Shown in pieces: positions 52,653 through 61,042 of a stretch of DNA of 64,000 nt. The notes beneath the pieces are model-generated. The model searched no databases, was not told where the DNA came from, and saw only the letters and a program-made list of their open reading frames with translations. The DNA comes from Verrucomicrobiota bacterium (GTDB lineage Bacteria > Verrucomicrobiota > Verrucomicrobiia > Limisphaerales > JACRJZ01): positions 117,505 through 181,504 of the forward strand of contig JACRJZ010000021.1 in NCBI GenBank assembly GCA_016219875.1, given 5' to 3'. Position numbers and translations under genes: made by a program. Each line of letters opens with the position of its first letter. The stretch's first letter is position 1.

Positions 52653-55421
52653 TCAGAGCCATCCAACGCCGGGATACTTCTGCTGCAAGGCGCGCTTGAG
52701 CTTCGGATACTGGTTGGCGCGGAAGGCGGGCCAGTCGAGGGTCGGCTCCAGGCGCTTGCCGTCGGGGGCGCAGAGCCAGAGCTTCACCGGCACGCGGCCT
52801 TCGCAGAGGCGGGGATGCTCTTTCAATGCGAAACACTCGTGGAGCTTCATTTGCAGCTCGGCGCAGGGCGGGACTTCGCCATCGGCGTCGCGGTCGATGT
52901 AGAGCAGCTTGACGGAACGGCCATCGGGCCACGGAACGGTCAGCGGCGCGAGTTCGTCGAGCCACGCGAGTTGTTCCTTCGCCAAGTGCTGACGGAAGGC
53001 GTCGCTGAGATGTGTGGCCTGCGCTTCTTTCACGGTCGTGACGCCGCGCAACGCCCGCGCGAGACAAGCGGTGATGGCGGGTTCGTTCAGCGGCGGCAAT
53101 TCAAGCTCCGGCATCGCGGCGCAGACCAGGTTGACCCGCGCCACGAACTGCTTGAGCTGGTGATTGAACAGCGGCAGCTCGAACCAGCCTTTGCGGCAGG
53201 CCTCCGCCAGGCAGCGGCCCGCGGCGTCCGGGTCCACCTCGCGTTGGTGTTCGTGGTGAATCACGAGGTCTTGGAACCGCGCCAGTTTGACCGCGGCCAC
53301 CCGTTTGTGCGTGCGGTCGAAGAGATGCTCCACGCGGCTCGTGATCAGCGCCGGGAACATTTCCTCCACCCACTCGCGCTTTACCGCCGTGGCGAGTCCG
53401 AGGAGCGTCAAGGGTCCCGAAGAACGCCCGCTCACCTCGCGAATGCTGGCTGCGACGAACAGGGGCGCGGTCTGGACCACGCTTTCGCGCATGAGCGTGC
53501 CGGTGCGGCCTTCGGTCATTTCGCACTCCAGCGTGCCGGTGTCGCGGCGGAGGCAAAGCTGGTCCGCGAAGCCCGCGAGCAGGCAGCGGAGGAGAGGCTC
53601 GTCGGAGAGTTTCGAGTCGGCGGGGGGCGGCGGCGTGCTGTTCTCGACGCTCGTCTCTCGTCTCTCGACCAGCTTCTCCCGTTCCGCGATCTGGAGAATC
53701 TGCTCGAAGGTCTGTTCCACTTGCCGCGCCGTTTGCGCGTGGATGCCGTAGCGCCGGCAAGCCTCGACATTGAAGCCGCGGTTCTTGGCGAACTGGTAGG
53801 CGCGCATCAGCGTGAAGAAGTCCGACAGCGCGCTGGCTTCAAAAAGTTCCCGCGCTTCCGAGATGTGCTTGTCATCACGGCCGAGCCGCATCAGCAAGTC
53901 GCGCCCGCTCACCAGCGCGGCGCACAAAGCGGCCTGGGGCACGCCGTCGTGCTTCGCCGCTTCCACCAGCATCCGCGAGTAGCGCGGGTGCATCGGCAGC
54001 CGCAGCATTCGCCGGCCAATGGTGGTGAGTATCGAAGGCCGGGGAACGACAGCCTCGTAGCAGCCGACGTGAGGAGGCTCAAACTTCTTGGTGATTAGAG
54101 CCTCCTCACGTCGGCTGCTACGACTCTCGACTTCTTGCAGCGCTCCGAGCGTGATAAGCAGTTTCTCCGCGCGCTCGACCGCTTGCGGATCAGGCTTGTC
54201 CAGCCAGTCGAACTGAACGGCGCGTTGGATGCCCAGCGAGTGGAGCAGCAGCACGACTTCGGCGAGGTCGCTGCGCTGGATTTCCGGCGTGTTGCGCTCC
54301 GGGCGATTCAGGTGCCCGCTCTCGGTCCAGAGCCGATGGCAGGTGCCCGGCGCGGTGCGGCCGGCGCGGCCTTTGCGCTGCTCGGCGGAAGCGCGGCTGA
54401 TCGGCTCGATGGTCAACGTGCTGAGGCCACGCTCGGCGTCGTAACGCGCCACCCGCGCTTCGCCGCTGTCCACGACGTGCCGGATGCCGTCGATGGTGAC
54501 GGAAGTCTCGGCGACGTTGGTGGCGACCACGATCTTGCGGCGCTCGTTCGGAGCGAAGGCGCGATCCTGTTCTTCAGGCGGCAAATCACCGTGCAGTGCC
54601 AGGAAGGCCACCGGCTCACGCAAGCGCGCGGCGCTGAGGGCGCGGATGGTGGCGTTGATTTCGGCCATGCCCGGCATGAACACGAGCACGTCGCCCGGCT
54701 CACCGCGGTTGACGATTTGCTCGACCGCATCCGCCGCTTGCTCGGTTGTGGGCCGTTCATCGTGCTGATCGAGGAAGCGCGTTTCCACCGGCCAGCTTCG
54801 GCCTTCGGAAATCAGGATTGGGCAGTCGTCCAGATACTTCGCCACCGGCTCGGCGTCGAGCGTGGCTGACATGACGGCGAGCTTCAGGTCCGGGCGCGTC
54901 GTGGCCTGCATCTGCTTGGCCAGCGCCAGCGCCACGTCGCTGAGCAGGTTTCGCTCGTGGAACTCGTCGAAGAGGATCACGGCCACGTCGGCGAGCGTCG
55001 GATCGTCCTGGAGCCAGCGCAGCAAGATGCCTTCGGTCACGTAACAGATGCGCGTGCCCAGGCCGGTCTGGTCGTCGAAACGAATCTGGTAGCCGACCTC
55101 GTCGCCCAGCCGTCCGCCGCGTTCCCAAGCCACGCGCGCGGCCACGGTGCGGGCCGCGACCCGGCGCGGTTGGAGGACGACGATCTTCTTCGAGTGCGGA
55201 GTGCGGAATGCGGAATGCGGAATGGCGGAAGCCGATTTGCGATTTGAGATTTCAGATTTCAAATCCGCGGCGTCAGCCAGGCCAGCGTCGAGCAGCATCT
55301 GCGGCACTTGCGTGGTCTTGCCGGAGCCGGTCGGTGCCACCAAGACTAGGCGATTGCCTTGGGTCAAGGCGCTGACCACGTCCACGTGGATTTGCCAGAT
55401 CGGAAGCGATTGGTTAGCCAC
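52653..55421 (-). CDS. hrpB: HrpB-type DEAH-box helicase with two in-frame repeat insertions
   Basis: A 922-residue RNA/DNA-dependent ATPase. Motifs: Walker A LVAPTGSGKTTQ (about 28-39), Ia VVLQPRRVAARTVA, DEFH box ILFDEFHERNL, SATLD, VFMPGMAEI, VVATNVAETSVTIDGI and QRKGRAGRTAPG, then the HrpB-type C-terminal region (LLYIDRDADGEVPPCAELQM, FALKEHPRLCEGRVPVKLWL, RANQYPKLKRALQQKYPGVG). Two stretches are not HrpB-like: residues about 53-77 (SEISNRKSASAIPHSAFRTP) and 434-455 (SSRREEALITKKFEPPHVGC), which translate dispersed repeats (55193-55265 and 54057-54121). Both lie in surface positions between conserved motifs, so the enzyme may still work. The function of HrpB is not well known. Confidence 0.87.
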   Translation of the reverse strand: MANQSLPIWQIHVDVVSALTQGNRLVLVAPTGSGKTTQVPQMLLDAGLADAADLKSEISNRKSASAIPHSAFRTPHSKKIVVLQPRRVAARTVAARVAWERGGRLGDEVGYQIRFDDQTGLGTRICYVTEGILLRWLQDDPTLADVAVILFDEFHERNLLSDVALALAKQMQATTRPDLKLAVMSATLDAEPVAKYLDDCPILISEGRSWPVETRFLDQHDERPTTEQAADAVEQIVNRGEPGDVLVFMPGMAEINATIRALSAARLREPVAFLALHGDLPPEEQDRAFAPNERRKIVVATNVAETSVTIDGIRHVVDSGEARVARYDAERGLSTLTIEPISRASAEQRKGRAGRTAPGTCHRLWTESGHLNRPERNTPEIQRSDLAEVVLLLHSLGIQRAVQFDWLDKPDPQAVERAEKLLITLGALQEVESRSSRREEALITKKFEPPHVGCYEAVVPRPSILTTIGRRMLRLPMHPRYSRMLVEAAKHDGVPQAALCAALVSGRDLLMRLGRDDKHISEARELFEASALSDFFTLMRAYQFAKNRGFNVEACRRYGIHAQTARQVEQTFEQILQIAEREKLVERRETSVENSTPPPPADSKLSDEPLLRCLLAGFADQLCLRRDTGTLECEMTEGRTGTLMRESVVQTAPLFVAASIREVSGRSSGPLTLLGLATAVKREWVEEMFPALITSRVEHLFDRTHKRVAAVKLARFQDLVIHHEHQREVDPDAAGRCLAEACRKGWFELPLFNHQLKQFVARVNLVCAAMPELELPPLNEPAITACLARALRGVTTVKEAQATHLSDAFRQHLAKEQLAWLDELAPLTVPWPDGRSVKLLYIDRDADGEVPPCAELQMKLHECFALKEHPRLCEGRVPVKLWLCAPDGKRLEPTLDWPAFRANQYPKLKRALQQKYPGVGWL
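54057..54121. repeat. Perfect inverted repeat inserted in hrpB
   Basis: Two perfect 24-bp arms, 54057-54080 (GTAGCAGCCGACGTGAGGAG plus GCTC) and 54098-54121, flank a 17-bp loop. The same arm recurs once at 57846-57869. The insertion preserves the hrpB reading frame. It resembles a small non-autonomous mobile element, with no coding capacity of its own. Confidence 0.85.
55193..55265. repeat. Low-complexity repeat in hrpB N-terminal part
   Basis: Several copies of a GCGGAATGC-type unit are followed by GATTTGCGATTTGAGATTTC-type units (A/T-rich against the GC-rich surroundings). It encodes about 24 residues of hrpB that interrupt the space between motifs I and Ia. The segment at 7605-7640 is a similar simple repeat. 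Confidence 0.7.
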
Positions 55422-55473
55422 AGGAACTCGTGACGATGTTGAAACGAACTGTCATGCGGGCGCGGAGCGTCTG

Positions 55474-55653
55474 TCAGCTCGACGCGACTTCCAAGCTCAG
55501 AATTTCTCCCGGCTCGCATTCGACGCGGACCTCGAACGGCCGGCAACAGACCTCGCAGTCGGTGACGAACCGCTGGCTCGGCACGCTGGTGTCCACGGTC
55601 AGATCGAAGACTTGCCCGCAGAACGGACACTGAATGGCTTCCGAGACTTGCAT
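55474..55653 (-). CDS. CPXCG-motif cysteine-rich protein
   Basis: A 59-residue protein from the ATG at 55653: MQVSEAIQCPFCGQVFDLTV, then DTSVPSQRFVTDCEVCCRPF and EVRVECEPGEI. The CPFCG and CEVCC pairs match the CPXCG small zinc-binding family of unknown function. It lies 29 bp after the GH42 gene and 52 bp before hrpB, all on the minus strand, so it is probably co-transcribed with them. Confidence 0.82.
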   Translation of the reverse strand: MQVSEAIQCPFCGQVFDLTVDTSVPSQRFVTDCEVCCRPFEVRVECEPGEILSLEVASS

Positions 55654-55682
55654 CCAGCGATTGCGGAGCGGCCAGCGCCAAC

Positions 55683-57764
55683 TCAAGCCGACGGTGGCGA
55701 CATCAAGCCGGCTCTCTCCACATGCTCGTCGAGCACCAGCACGCCGTGCGGCGGGAGGTCGTAGTTGCCGGTGAACGTCTGGCCCGTGAGGAAGTCGTGC
55801 ATCGGCTTGAAGAAGGAGATGCGCACCGGGGAGTTCTGGTGGTTCAGCAAGAAAAACACCTTGTTGTGTCCGTCGGTCCTCATGCTCACTTCGACCGTGT
55901 CCGGCACCTTGAGCAACGGATGCAGGTTGCACACCTGGCGCAGCCACGCGACCAGATCGTAGTAAAAGAACTGGTGGCTCGTGGTGCCGATGTAGATCGC
56001 GCGCCCTTGGCCGTAAGCATTCATGGTGAGCGCCGGCTTGCCCGCGTAGAAGTCCTTCGCGTAGCTCGCGAGCACCTGGCAGTCATGCGGCTGGATGAGG
56101 TCGCACCAGAGCCGGGCCGGATGGAGGTGCGTGGTGGTGAACCCGCCTTTGAACGTCAGGTGGTTCTCCTCGCCCGGCGGCAAGGGGTCGAACTCCGTCA
56201 CCTCCATGCCGAAGAGGTCCGTCAGATCGTGGGGATAGCCGCTGTCCGGGGCGATGTGGTGCTCGTCCACCAAACCGGTGTTGCACGTGGCCACGAGTGT
56301 CCCACCGTTCTGCACGTAGAGCTTGAGCAAGTCCGCCTCCCCGCCCGCCGGCAACTGGAGCGAGGGCGCGAACACCAGCCGGTACTTCGACAAGTCTTCC
56401 GTGGGCCGCGCGAAATCGACGGCGATGTTGCGGTCGTGCAGCGCATTGTAGATGAGTTGAATGTGCTCCCGCTGCTTGAAGTGCTGATTGGGCTGCGGGG
56501 TGTGCTTCAAGTTCCAATCGTTCTCGTGGCTGAAGAGGATGGCGGCCTCCGCTTCCACCCGCGTGCGGCGCAAGACCGGCGCGAGTTTCTGCAGCTCCAG
56601 GCCGATCTGTTTGATCTCATGAAACGCGCGGCCTTCCGGGCGGCCGTCGTGCGAGAGGACGCCGCCGTAAAACTTCTCCGGGCCGATGCGCGGCTTGCGC
56701 CAGAAGAAATAGAGCACGCCCGACGCTCCGCGCGACAGAAGCTGGTAAGTGAAAAGCCGCACCACTCCGGGCCGCACCAGCGAGTTCACTTCCTGCCAGT
56801 GGACGTTGCCGGCCTTCTGCTCGATCACCCAGAAGCCGTCGTCGCCGTCCGGCGTGCGGATGTTCGACTTCTTGAGCGAGCGCATCATGTCGATCTCGCA
56901 GGCCAGTTCCGAACTGCGCGACTTGATGACGGGATTGTGGTCCAGCGAGACGAAATCCAGCGCCTCCGCCACGTCGAAGTGATCGAAGTCCCGCGACAGC
57001 GCGCGGAGATTGTGCGTGACGGGTGCATTCGGCGTGAGGTCGTGGAGCAAGTCCACCTGCATCCGTAAGTAGGCCAGCAGGGTGTCGCTGGAGAACCGCA
57101 TCCAGTCCATGACCAGCGCCGGATTGTGCTGGGCTGGCGCGGCCATGGGCATCGGCACGTCCTCGAACCGCGTCACGCGCTGGCTCCAGAAACTCAGCCC
57201 CAACAAATCATTCAGCCGCTCGACGCATTCGTATTTCGACCGCAGCCAGCAATGCCAGTCGTGGCGCGTCTCCTCATTGAACGATGTGACGGTTTGGTGC
57301 CCGCCGAGGCCGTTGTCGATCTGCCAGGCGGCCAGCGCCGGATGCTGGCCGAGCGCCGTGGCCAGCGCCGTGACGATGCGCCGCGAGTATTCCCAATACA
57401 CGTCGCTGTTCAGGCAATAGGCGCGGCGCGTGCCCTCGTGCTTCACCAAGCCGCGCTCATCGACGGGCAGAATCTCCGGGTGCTTTCTCGCCAGCCAGAC
57501 CGGCGGCGCGGCGGTGGGCGTGCCCAGAACCACTTTGATCCCGGCCTGCTGGAACAAGTCCATCGCCCGGCGCATCCACTCGAAGTTGAACTGGCCCTCC
57601 TCCGGCTCGTACAGCCCCCACGCGAACTCGCCCATGCGCACCACGTTGACGCCGGCTTCGACCATGAGTTCCACGTCCAGCGCCCAGCGCGCCTCCGGCT
57701 CCTCCGCCGTGCCCGCGTAAGGATAGACCCAATGCTCAGGATAATAATCGACGCCGAAAAACAT
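55683..57764 (-). CDS. GH42 beta-galactosidase-like protein lacking the acid/base Glu
   Basis: A 693-residue cytosolic protein without a signal. The ATG at 57764 (MFFGVDYYPEHWVYP) is the usual GH42 start; the open frame upstream only translates a repeat. Barrel motifs are clear: VNVVRMGEFAWGLYEPEEGQ, GIKVVLGTPTAAPPVWLARK, YCLNSDVYWEYSRRIV. At the acid/base position the family has 'WQIDNE(Y/F)G.H'; here it is WQIDNGLGGHQT, with Gly152 in place of Glu (codon GGC at 57309-57311). The nucleophile region FWVIEQKAGN keeps Glu315. The trimerisation and C-terminal domains look complete. So it should not be a normal hydrolase; loss of activity, a changed mechanism or a sequencing error are the options. 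Confidence 0.87.
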   Translation of the reverse strand: MFFGVDYYPEHWVYPYAGTAEEPEARWALDVELMVEAGVNVVRMGEFAWGLYEPEEGQFNFEWMRRAMDLFQQAGIKVVLGTPTAAPPVWLARKHPEILPVDERGLVKHEGTRRAYCLNSDVYWEYSRRIVTALATALGQHPALAAWQIDNGLGGHQTVTSFNEETRHDWHCWLRSKYECVERLNDLLGLSFWSQRVTRFEDVPMPMAAPAQHNPALVMDWMRFSSDTLLAYLRMQVDLLHDLTPNAPVTHNLRALSRDFDHFDVAEALDFVSLDHNPVIKSRSSELACEIDMMRSLKKSNIRTPDGDDGFWVIEQKAGNVHWQEVNSLVRPGVVRLFTYQLLSRGASGVLYFFWRKPRIGPEKFYGGVLSHDGRPEGRAFHEIKQIGLELQKLAPVLRRTRVEAEAAILFSHENDWNLKHTPQPNQHFKQREHIQLIYNALHDRNIAVDFARPTEDLSKYRLVFAPSLQLPAGGEADLLKLYVQNGGTLVATCNTGLVDEHHIAPDSGYPHDLTDLFGMEVTEFDPLPPGEENHLTFKGGFTTTHLHPARLWCDLIQPHDCQVLASYAKDFYAGKPALTMNAYGQGRAIYIGTTSHQFFYYDLVAWLRQVCNLHPLLKVPDTVEVSMRTDGHNKVFFLLNHQNSPVRISFFKPMHDFLTGQTFTGNYDLPPHGVLVLDEHVERAGLMSPPSA

Positions 57765-57845
57765 GGCTTCTGACTGTGTGCGCGGACACTGTAGCCCCGC
57801 GCCCTGAGAACTGCCAACGGCAAATCTGGGCGCGGGTTTTGAAAA

Positions 57846-57869
57846 GTAGCAGCCGACGTGAGGAGGCTC
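57846..57869. repeat. Single arm of the hrpB inverted repeat
   Basis: GTAGCAGCCGACGTGAGGAG plus GCTC, identical to the arm at 54057-54080. It lies 82 bp upstream of the GH42 start and makes the frame upstream of that gene look coding (MEPPHVGCY). Confidence 0.8.
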
Positions 57870-58125
57870 CATCTTCCTCTGCGGTCCTGCGCTGAAAACC
57901 GCGAGATTTGAGACTCACGCGGGCTTCGAGGCAGCGAAGAGTTTTCAGACAGGCCCCAGGACCATCGCTTTTCCACAAGCCCAGCGGAATTTCCTGTGTC
58001 CGCACGGGGTTTCCCCGGTCGGATCTGCCGTAGTTTCCGCGAGCCAATTGCCGCTTGAACTCTTGCCGCAACGTCCTTAATGCTCCCTCTGTAGCGTCGG
58101 TAATGAACTCCGGAATAAATCAGAC

Positions 58126-60996
58126 ATGAAAACCAAAGCTCTGTTCTCTATCTTGTGTTCCCTCCTCGCGATCACCCTGTCTGCCAGCCTCAGCCGGGCG
58201 GCCGATTTCACCGTCACCTCCACCGCCGACAGCGGGCCTGGCTCTCTGCGGCAGGCCATTCTGGATGCCAACGCCAACGCGGGCACCGACACTATCGCCT
58301 TCAACATCCCGGGCGACGGGCCGCACACGATCCAGCCGCAATCGCCGCTTCCGACAATCACCGCCCCAGTGGTTGTTAACGGCTACAGTCAGTTGGGCTC
58401 CAGCCCAAACACGCTCGTCGGCGGCGACAATGCCGTCCTGAAGATCATATTGGACGGTTCGCAAGCCGGTGCAGGCGCTTACGGTCTCTGGCTTGAGGGT
58501 GGCCGGAGCGAGGTGCGCGGACTGGTGGTGAACGGATTTGCCGGAGGGGGCATTCGTCTTTCATTGGGCGGTGGGAGCGTGGTGGCCGGCAACTTCCTCG
58601 GCACGGATGCCACCGGCTCAAGCCCCATCCCAAATGGTGCCGGCTGGGGTGCCGGCGCCGGAGTCTGCGTATTCGGCTCCGATGACAACCTGATCGGCGG
58701 CACTGCGCCGGCAGATCGGAACCTGGCCTCCGGAAATCCGATCGGAGTTCACATCCAGCCTGGCTCCCGCAACCGGGTCCAAGGCAATTTCATCGGGACC
58801 GACGCTACAGGGACCCAGCCTGTTCCCAACACCGGCCGGGCCGGCGTCTTCATTTTCGGCCCGGGGGATGCGGACCCGCAGTGGTGGACCAGCGGAGACG
58901 GCATCCTGATTTCCGGCCCGTGGGAAGGATACCTGGCCCAAGACAACATTGTGGGAGGGACCGAACCAGGAGCGGGCAACCTCATCTCGGGCAACGGCCG
59001 GGCCGACCAGAACTGGTTCGAGGCCGGCAGCGGGGTAGATGTAAACGGGGCCAGCGGAACGCTTGTCCAAGGCAACCGGATTGGGACGGACGTGTCGGGG
59101 ACGATGGCTTTGGGCAACTTCATAGGGGTGAAGGTCGGGGTTGGCAGCCAGCACCTCATTGGGGGGGCGTCCCTCGGAGCCGGCAACCTGATTTCTGGAA
59201 ACCGCTTCCGCGGCATCACCATCCACTTCTCGGGCAACTTGGTGCAAGGCAATTTGATCGGCACGGATATCACGGGCACCCAGGCCCTCGGTAATGAAAC
59301 CGATGGGGTTTTCATCTACGGCGGCAGCAACACGGTGGGGGGCACGACGGAGGGTGCCCGAAACATCATCTCCGGCAACGGGAATTACGGTGTTGAGTTC
59401 GAAAGTGGCAGCGGCCCCGCCAGCGTGATCCAGGGCAACTACATCGGGACAGATGTTACCGGCACCCAAAGCATACCGGGACAGATGTATGGGATCATTC
59501 TTCAAGGGGACGGGGGAAATACCGTCGGCGGCACCACTCCGGAAGCCCGCAATGTCATGGCTAGGTGCATCATCATTTACTCTCCCAACAACATCATTCA
59601 AGGCAACTACGTGGGCGTTGACGCGACAGGGACCAAAACATTCGACTTGGGCGGTGGCTCGGAGCTTTTCCGTGGAATTACCGTCGCCGGTCTTTCGGCG
59701 CATGACAATCAGATCGGCGGTACCGCACCCGGCGCCAGCAACGTCGTGTCCGGGTGCGATTCCGGAATTTGGGCGGAAGGCTGCAATCGCAACATGATTC
59801 AAGGCAATATCGTCGGCGCCGACGCCTCGGGGACGCTCGCTCTGGGTAATCGACTGGGAATCGCCGTTCAATCCACCCTTGAAGCAGGGTCCGAGAACCT
59901 AGTGGAAGGCAACGTAGTTGTGGCCAGCAGGCAGGCCGGAATCGTGCTGAATAGAGTGAGCAAGACGTGTGTCGAAGACAATCTCGTCGGTACCGACAGA
60001 ACGCAAACGCTCGACCTCGGGAACCAAATCGGCATCTACCTGGATGCTTGCTCCGAAACGAAGGTGGGCGGCACAGGAGACGGAGCGGCTAATACCATCG
60101 CGTTCAGCCGGCTGGATGGCGTCGTCGTTGTGGACGATTTCCTAAATCCAGTCCCGGTTCAAGGCAACTCGATCCGCGGCAACTCGATCTGGCAGAGTGG
60201 CGGCTTGGGGATCAACTTGGTGCCATACCTAGGCGATTGGATTCTTGAGCCCGCACCCTGGAGCGATTGGCAGGCTCCTGTGGTGACGCTCAACGACCCC
60301 AGAGACGCCGACACTGGACCGAACGGCTTGCAGAATTTCCCCGTGATCACTGCGGCCTCAGCGTTGGTCGGCAAGACCGGGATCGAAGGCACCTTGAACA
60401 GCACGCCCGGCACCACCTTCACACTCGACTTCTACGCCAATGCGACCGCCGATCCCTCAGGCTACGGCGAAGGCGAGACGTACTTGGGCACCGCGACGGT
60501 CACGACCGACGACAACGGCGACGTGAACTTCTCGGTCACGGTGCCAGCCGCCACCACCCCAGGCCAGATCATCACCGCCACCGCGACCGACCCCGAAGGC
60601 AACACCTCCGAGTTCTCCGGTCAATCGCCGCCGGTGGTGTTGGGCGTCATTGAAGTGGCCATCGACATCAAGCCAGACAGCTACCCCAACTCCATCAACC
60701 TCGGCGCCAACGGCACGGTCCCCGTGGCTGTCCTGGGCAGCGCGAGCTTCGACGCGTCGAGCGTGAATCCCACGACGGTGACGTTGGCGGGCGCGGTGGT
60801 GAAGCTCAAGGGTAAGGGCACGCCGATGGCCTCGTTGGAAGACGTAAACGGCGACGGGTTCCAGGATCTGGTGGTCCATGCCCTCACGTCCTGGCTGCAA
60901 CTGGCCGCCACCGACACGCAGGCCATTCTGCGCGGCCAGACCAGAAACGGCACACCGATCCAAGGCATAGACACAGTGCAGATTGTTCCCCAATAG
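58126..60996 (+). CDS. Large secreted beta-helix repeat protein 1
   Basis: A 956-residue exported protein (MKTKALFSILCSLLAITLSA signal). It opens with VTSTADSGPGSLRQAILDAN, the CSLREA-like motif of many secreted parallel beta-helix proteins. The core is a long run of repeats 'VQGNxIGTDxTGTxxLGN...GGTxxGAGNxISGNxxxG' that build a right-handed helix, with over ten units. The helix ends near residue 720. It is followed by a short Ig-like domain (GTTFTLDFYANATADPSGYG) and a C-terminal domain VAIDIKPDSYPNSINLGANG then VEDVNGDGFQDLVVHA-like text (SLEDVNGDGFQDLVVH), a common C-terminal module in secreted proteins. It lies in tandem with a close paralog 46 bp downstream. Surface or glycan-binding role is inference. 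Confidence 0.85.
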   Translation: MKTKALFSILCSLLAITLSASLSRAADFTVTSTADSGPGSLRQAILDANANAGTDTIAFNIPGDGPHTIQPQSPLPTITAPVVVNGYSQLGSSPNTLVGGDNAVLKIILDGSQAGAGAYGLWLEGGRSEVRGLVVNGFAGGGIRLSLGGGSVVAGNFLGTDATGSSPIPNGAGWGAGAGVCVFGSDDNLIGGTAPADRNLASGNPIGVHIQPGSRNRVQGNFIGTDATGTQPVPNTGRAGVFIFGPGDADPQWWTSGDGILISGPWEGYLAQDNIVGGTEPGAGNLISGNGRADQNWFEAGSGVDVNGASGTLVQGNRIGTDVSGTMALGNFIGVKVGVGSQHLIGGASLGAGNLISGNRFRGITIHFSGNLVQGNLIGTDITGTQALGNETDGVFIYGGSNTVGGTTEGARNIISGNGNYGVEFESGSGPASVIQGNYIGTDVTGTQSIPGQMYGIILQGDGGNTVGGTTPEARNVMARCIIIYSPNNIIQGNYVGVDATGTKTFDLGGGSELFRGITVAGLSAHDNQIGGTAPGASNVVSGCDSGIWAEGCNRNMIQGNIVGADASGTLALGNRLGIAVQSTLEAGSENLVEGNVVVASRQAGIVLNRVSKTCVEDNLVGTDRTQTLDLGNQIGIYLDACSETKVGGTGDGAANTIAFSRLDGVVVVDDFLNPVPVQGNSIRGNSIWQSGGLGINLVPYLGDWILEPAPWSDWQAPVVTLNDPRDADTGPNGLQNFPVITAASALVGKTGIEGTLNSTPGTTFTLDFYANATADPSGYGEGETYLGTATVTTDDNGDVNFSVTVPAATTPGQIITATATDPEGNTSEFSGQSPPVVLGVIEVAIDIKPDSYPNSINLGANGTVPVAVLGSASFDASSVNPTTVTLAGAVVKLKGKGTPMASLEDVNGDGFQDLVVHALTSWLQLAATDTQAILRGQTRNGTPIQGIDTVQIVPQ

Positions 60997-61042
60997 GTGC
61001 AACTAGCCCAAACGAGCCAATCACTTCAATAAAGCGATTACC

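Noticed and set aside
55683..57872. An N-terminal extension of the GH42 protein from 57872
   Set aside because: The extra 36 codons translate the repeat arm at 57846-57869 and non-conserved sequence; GH42 proteins start at MFFGVDYYPEHW.
57873..58125. A small minus-strand gene before the beta-helix protein
   Set aside because: The frames have no recognisable motif and no ribosome-binding site; part of the region is next to the repeat arm.
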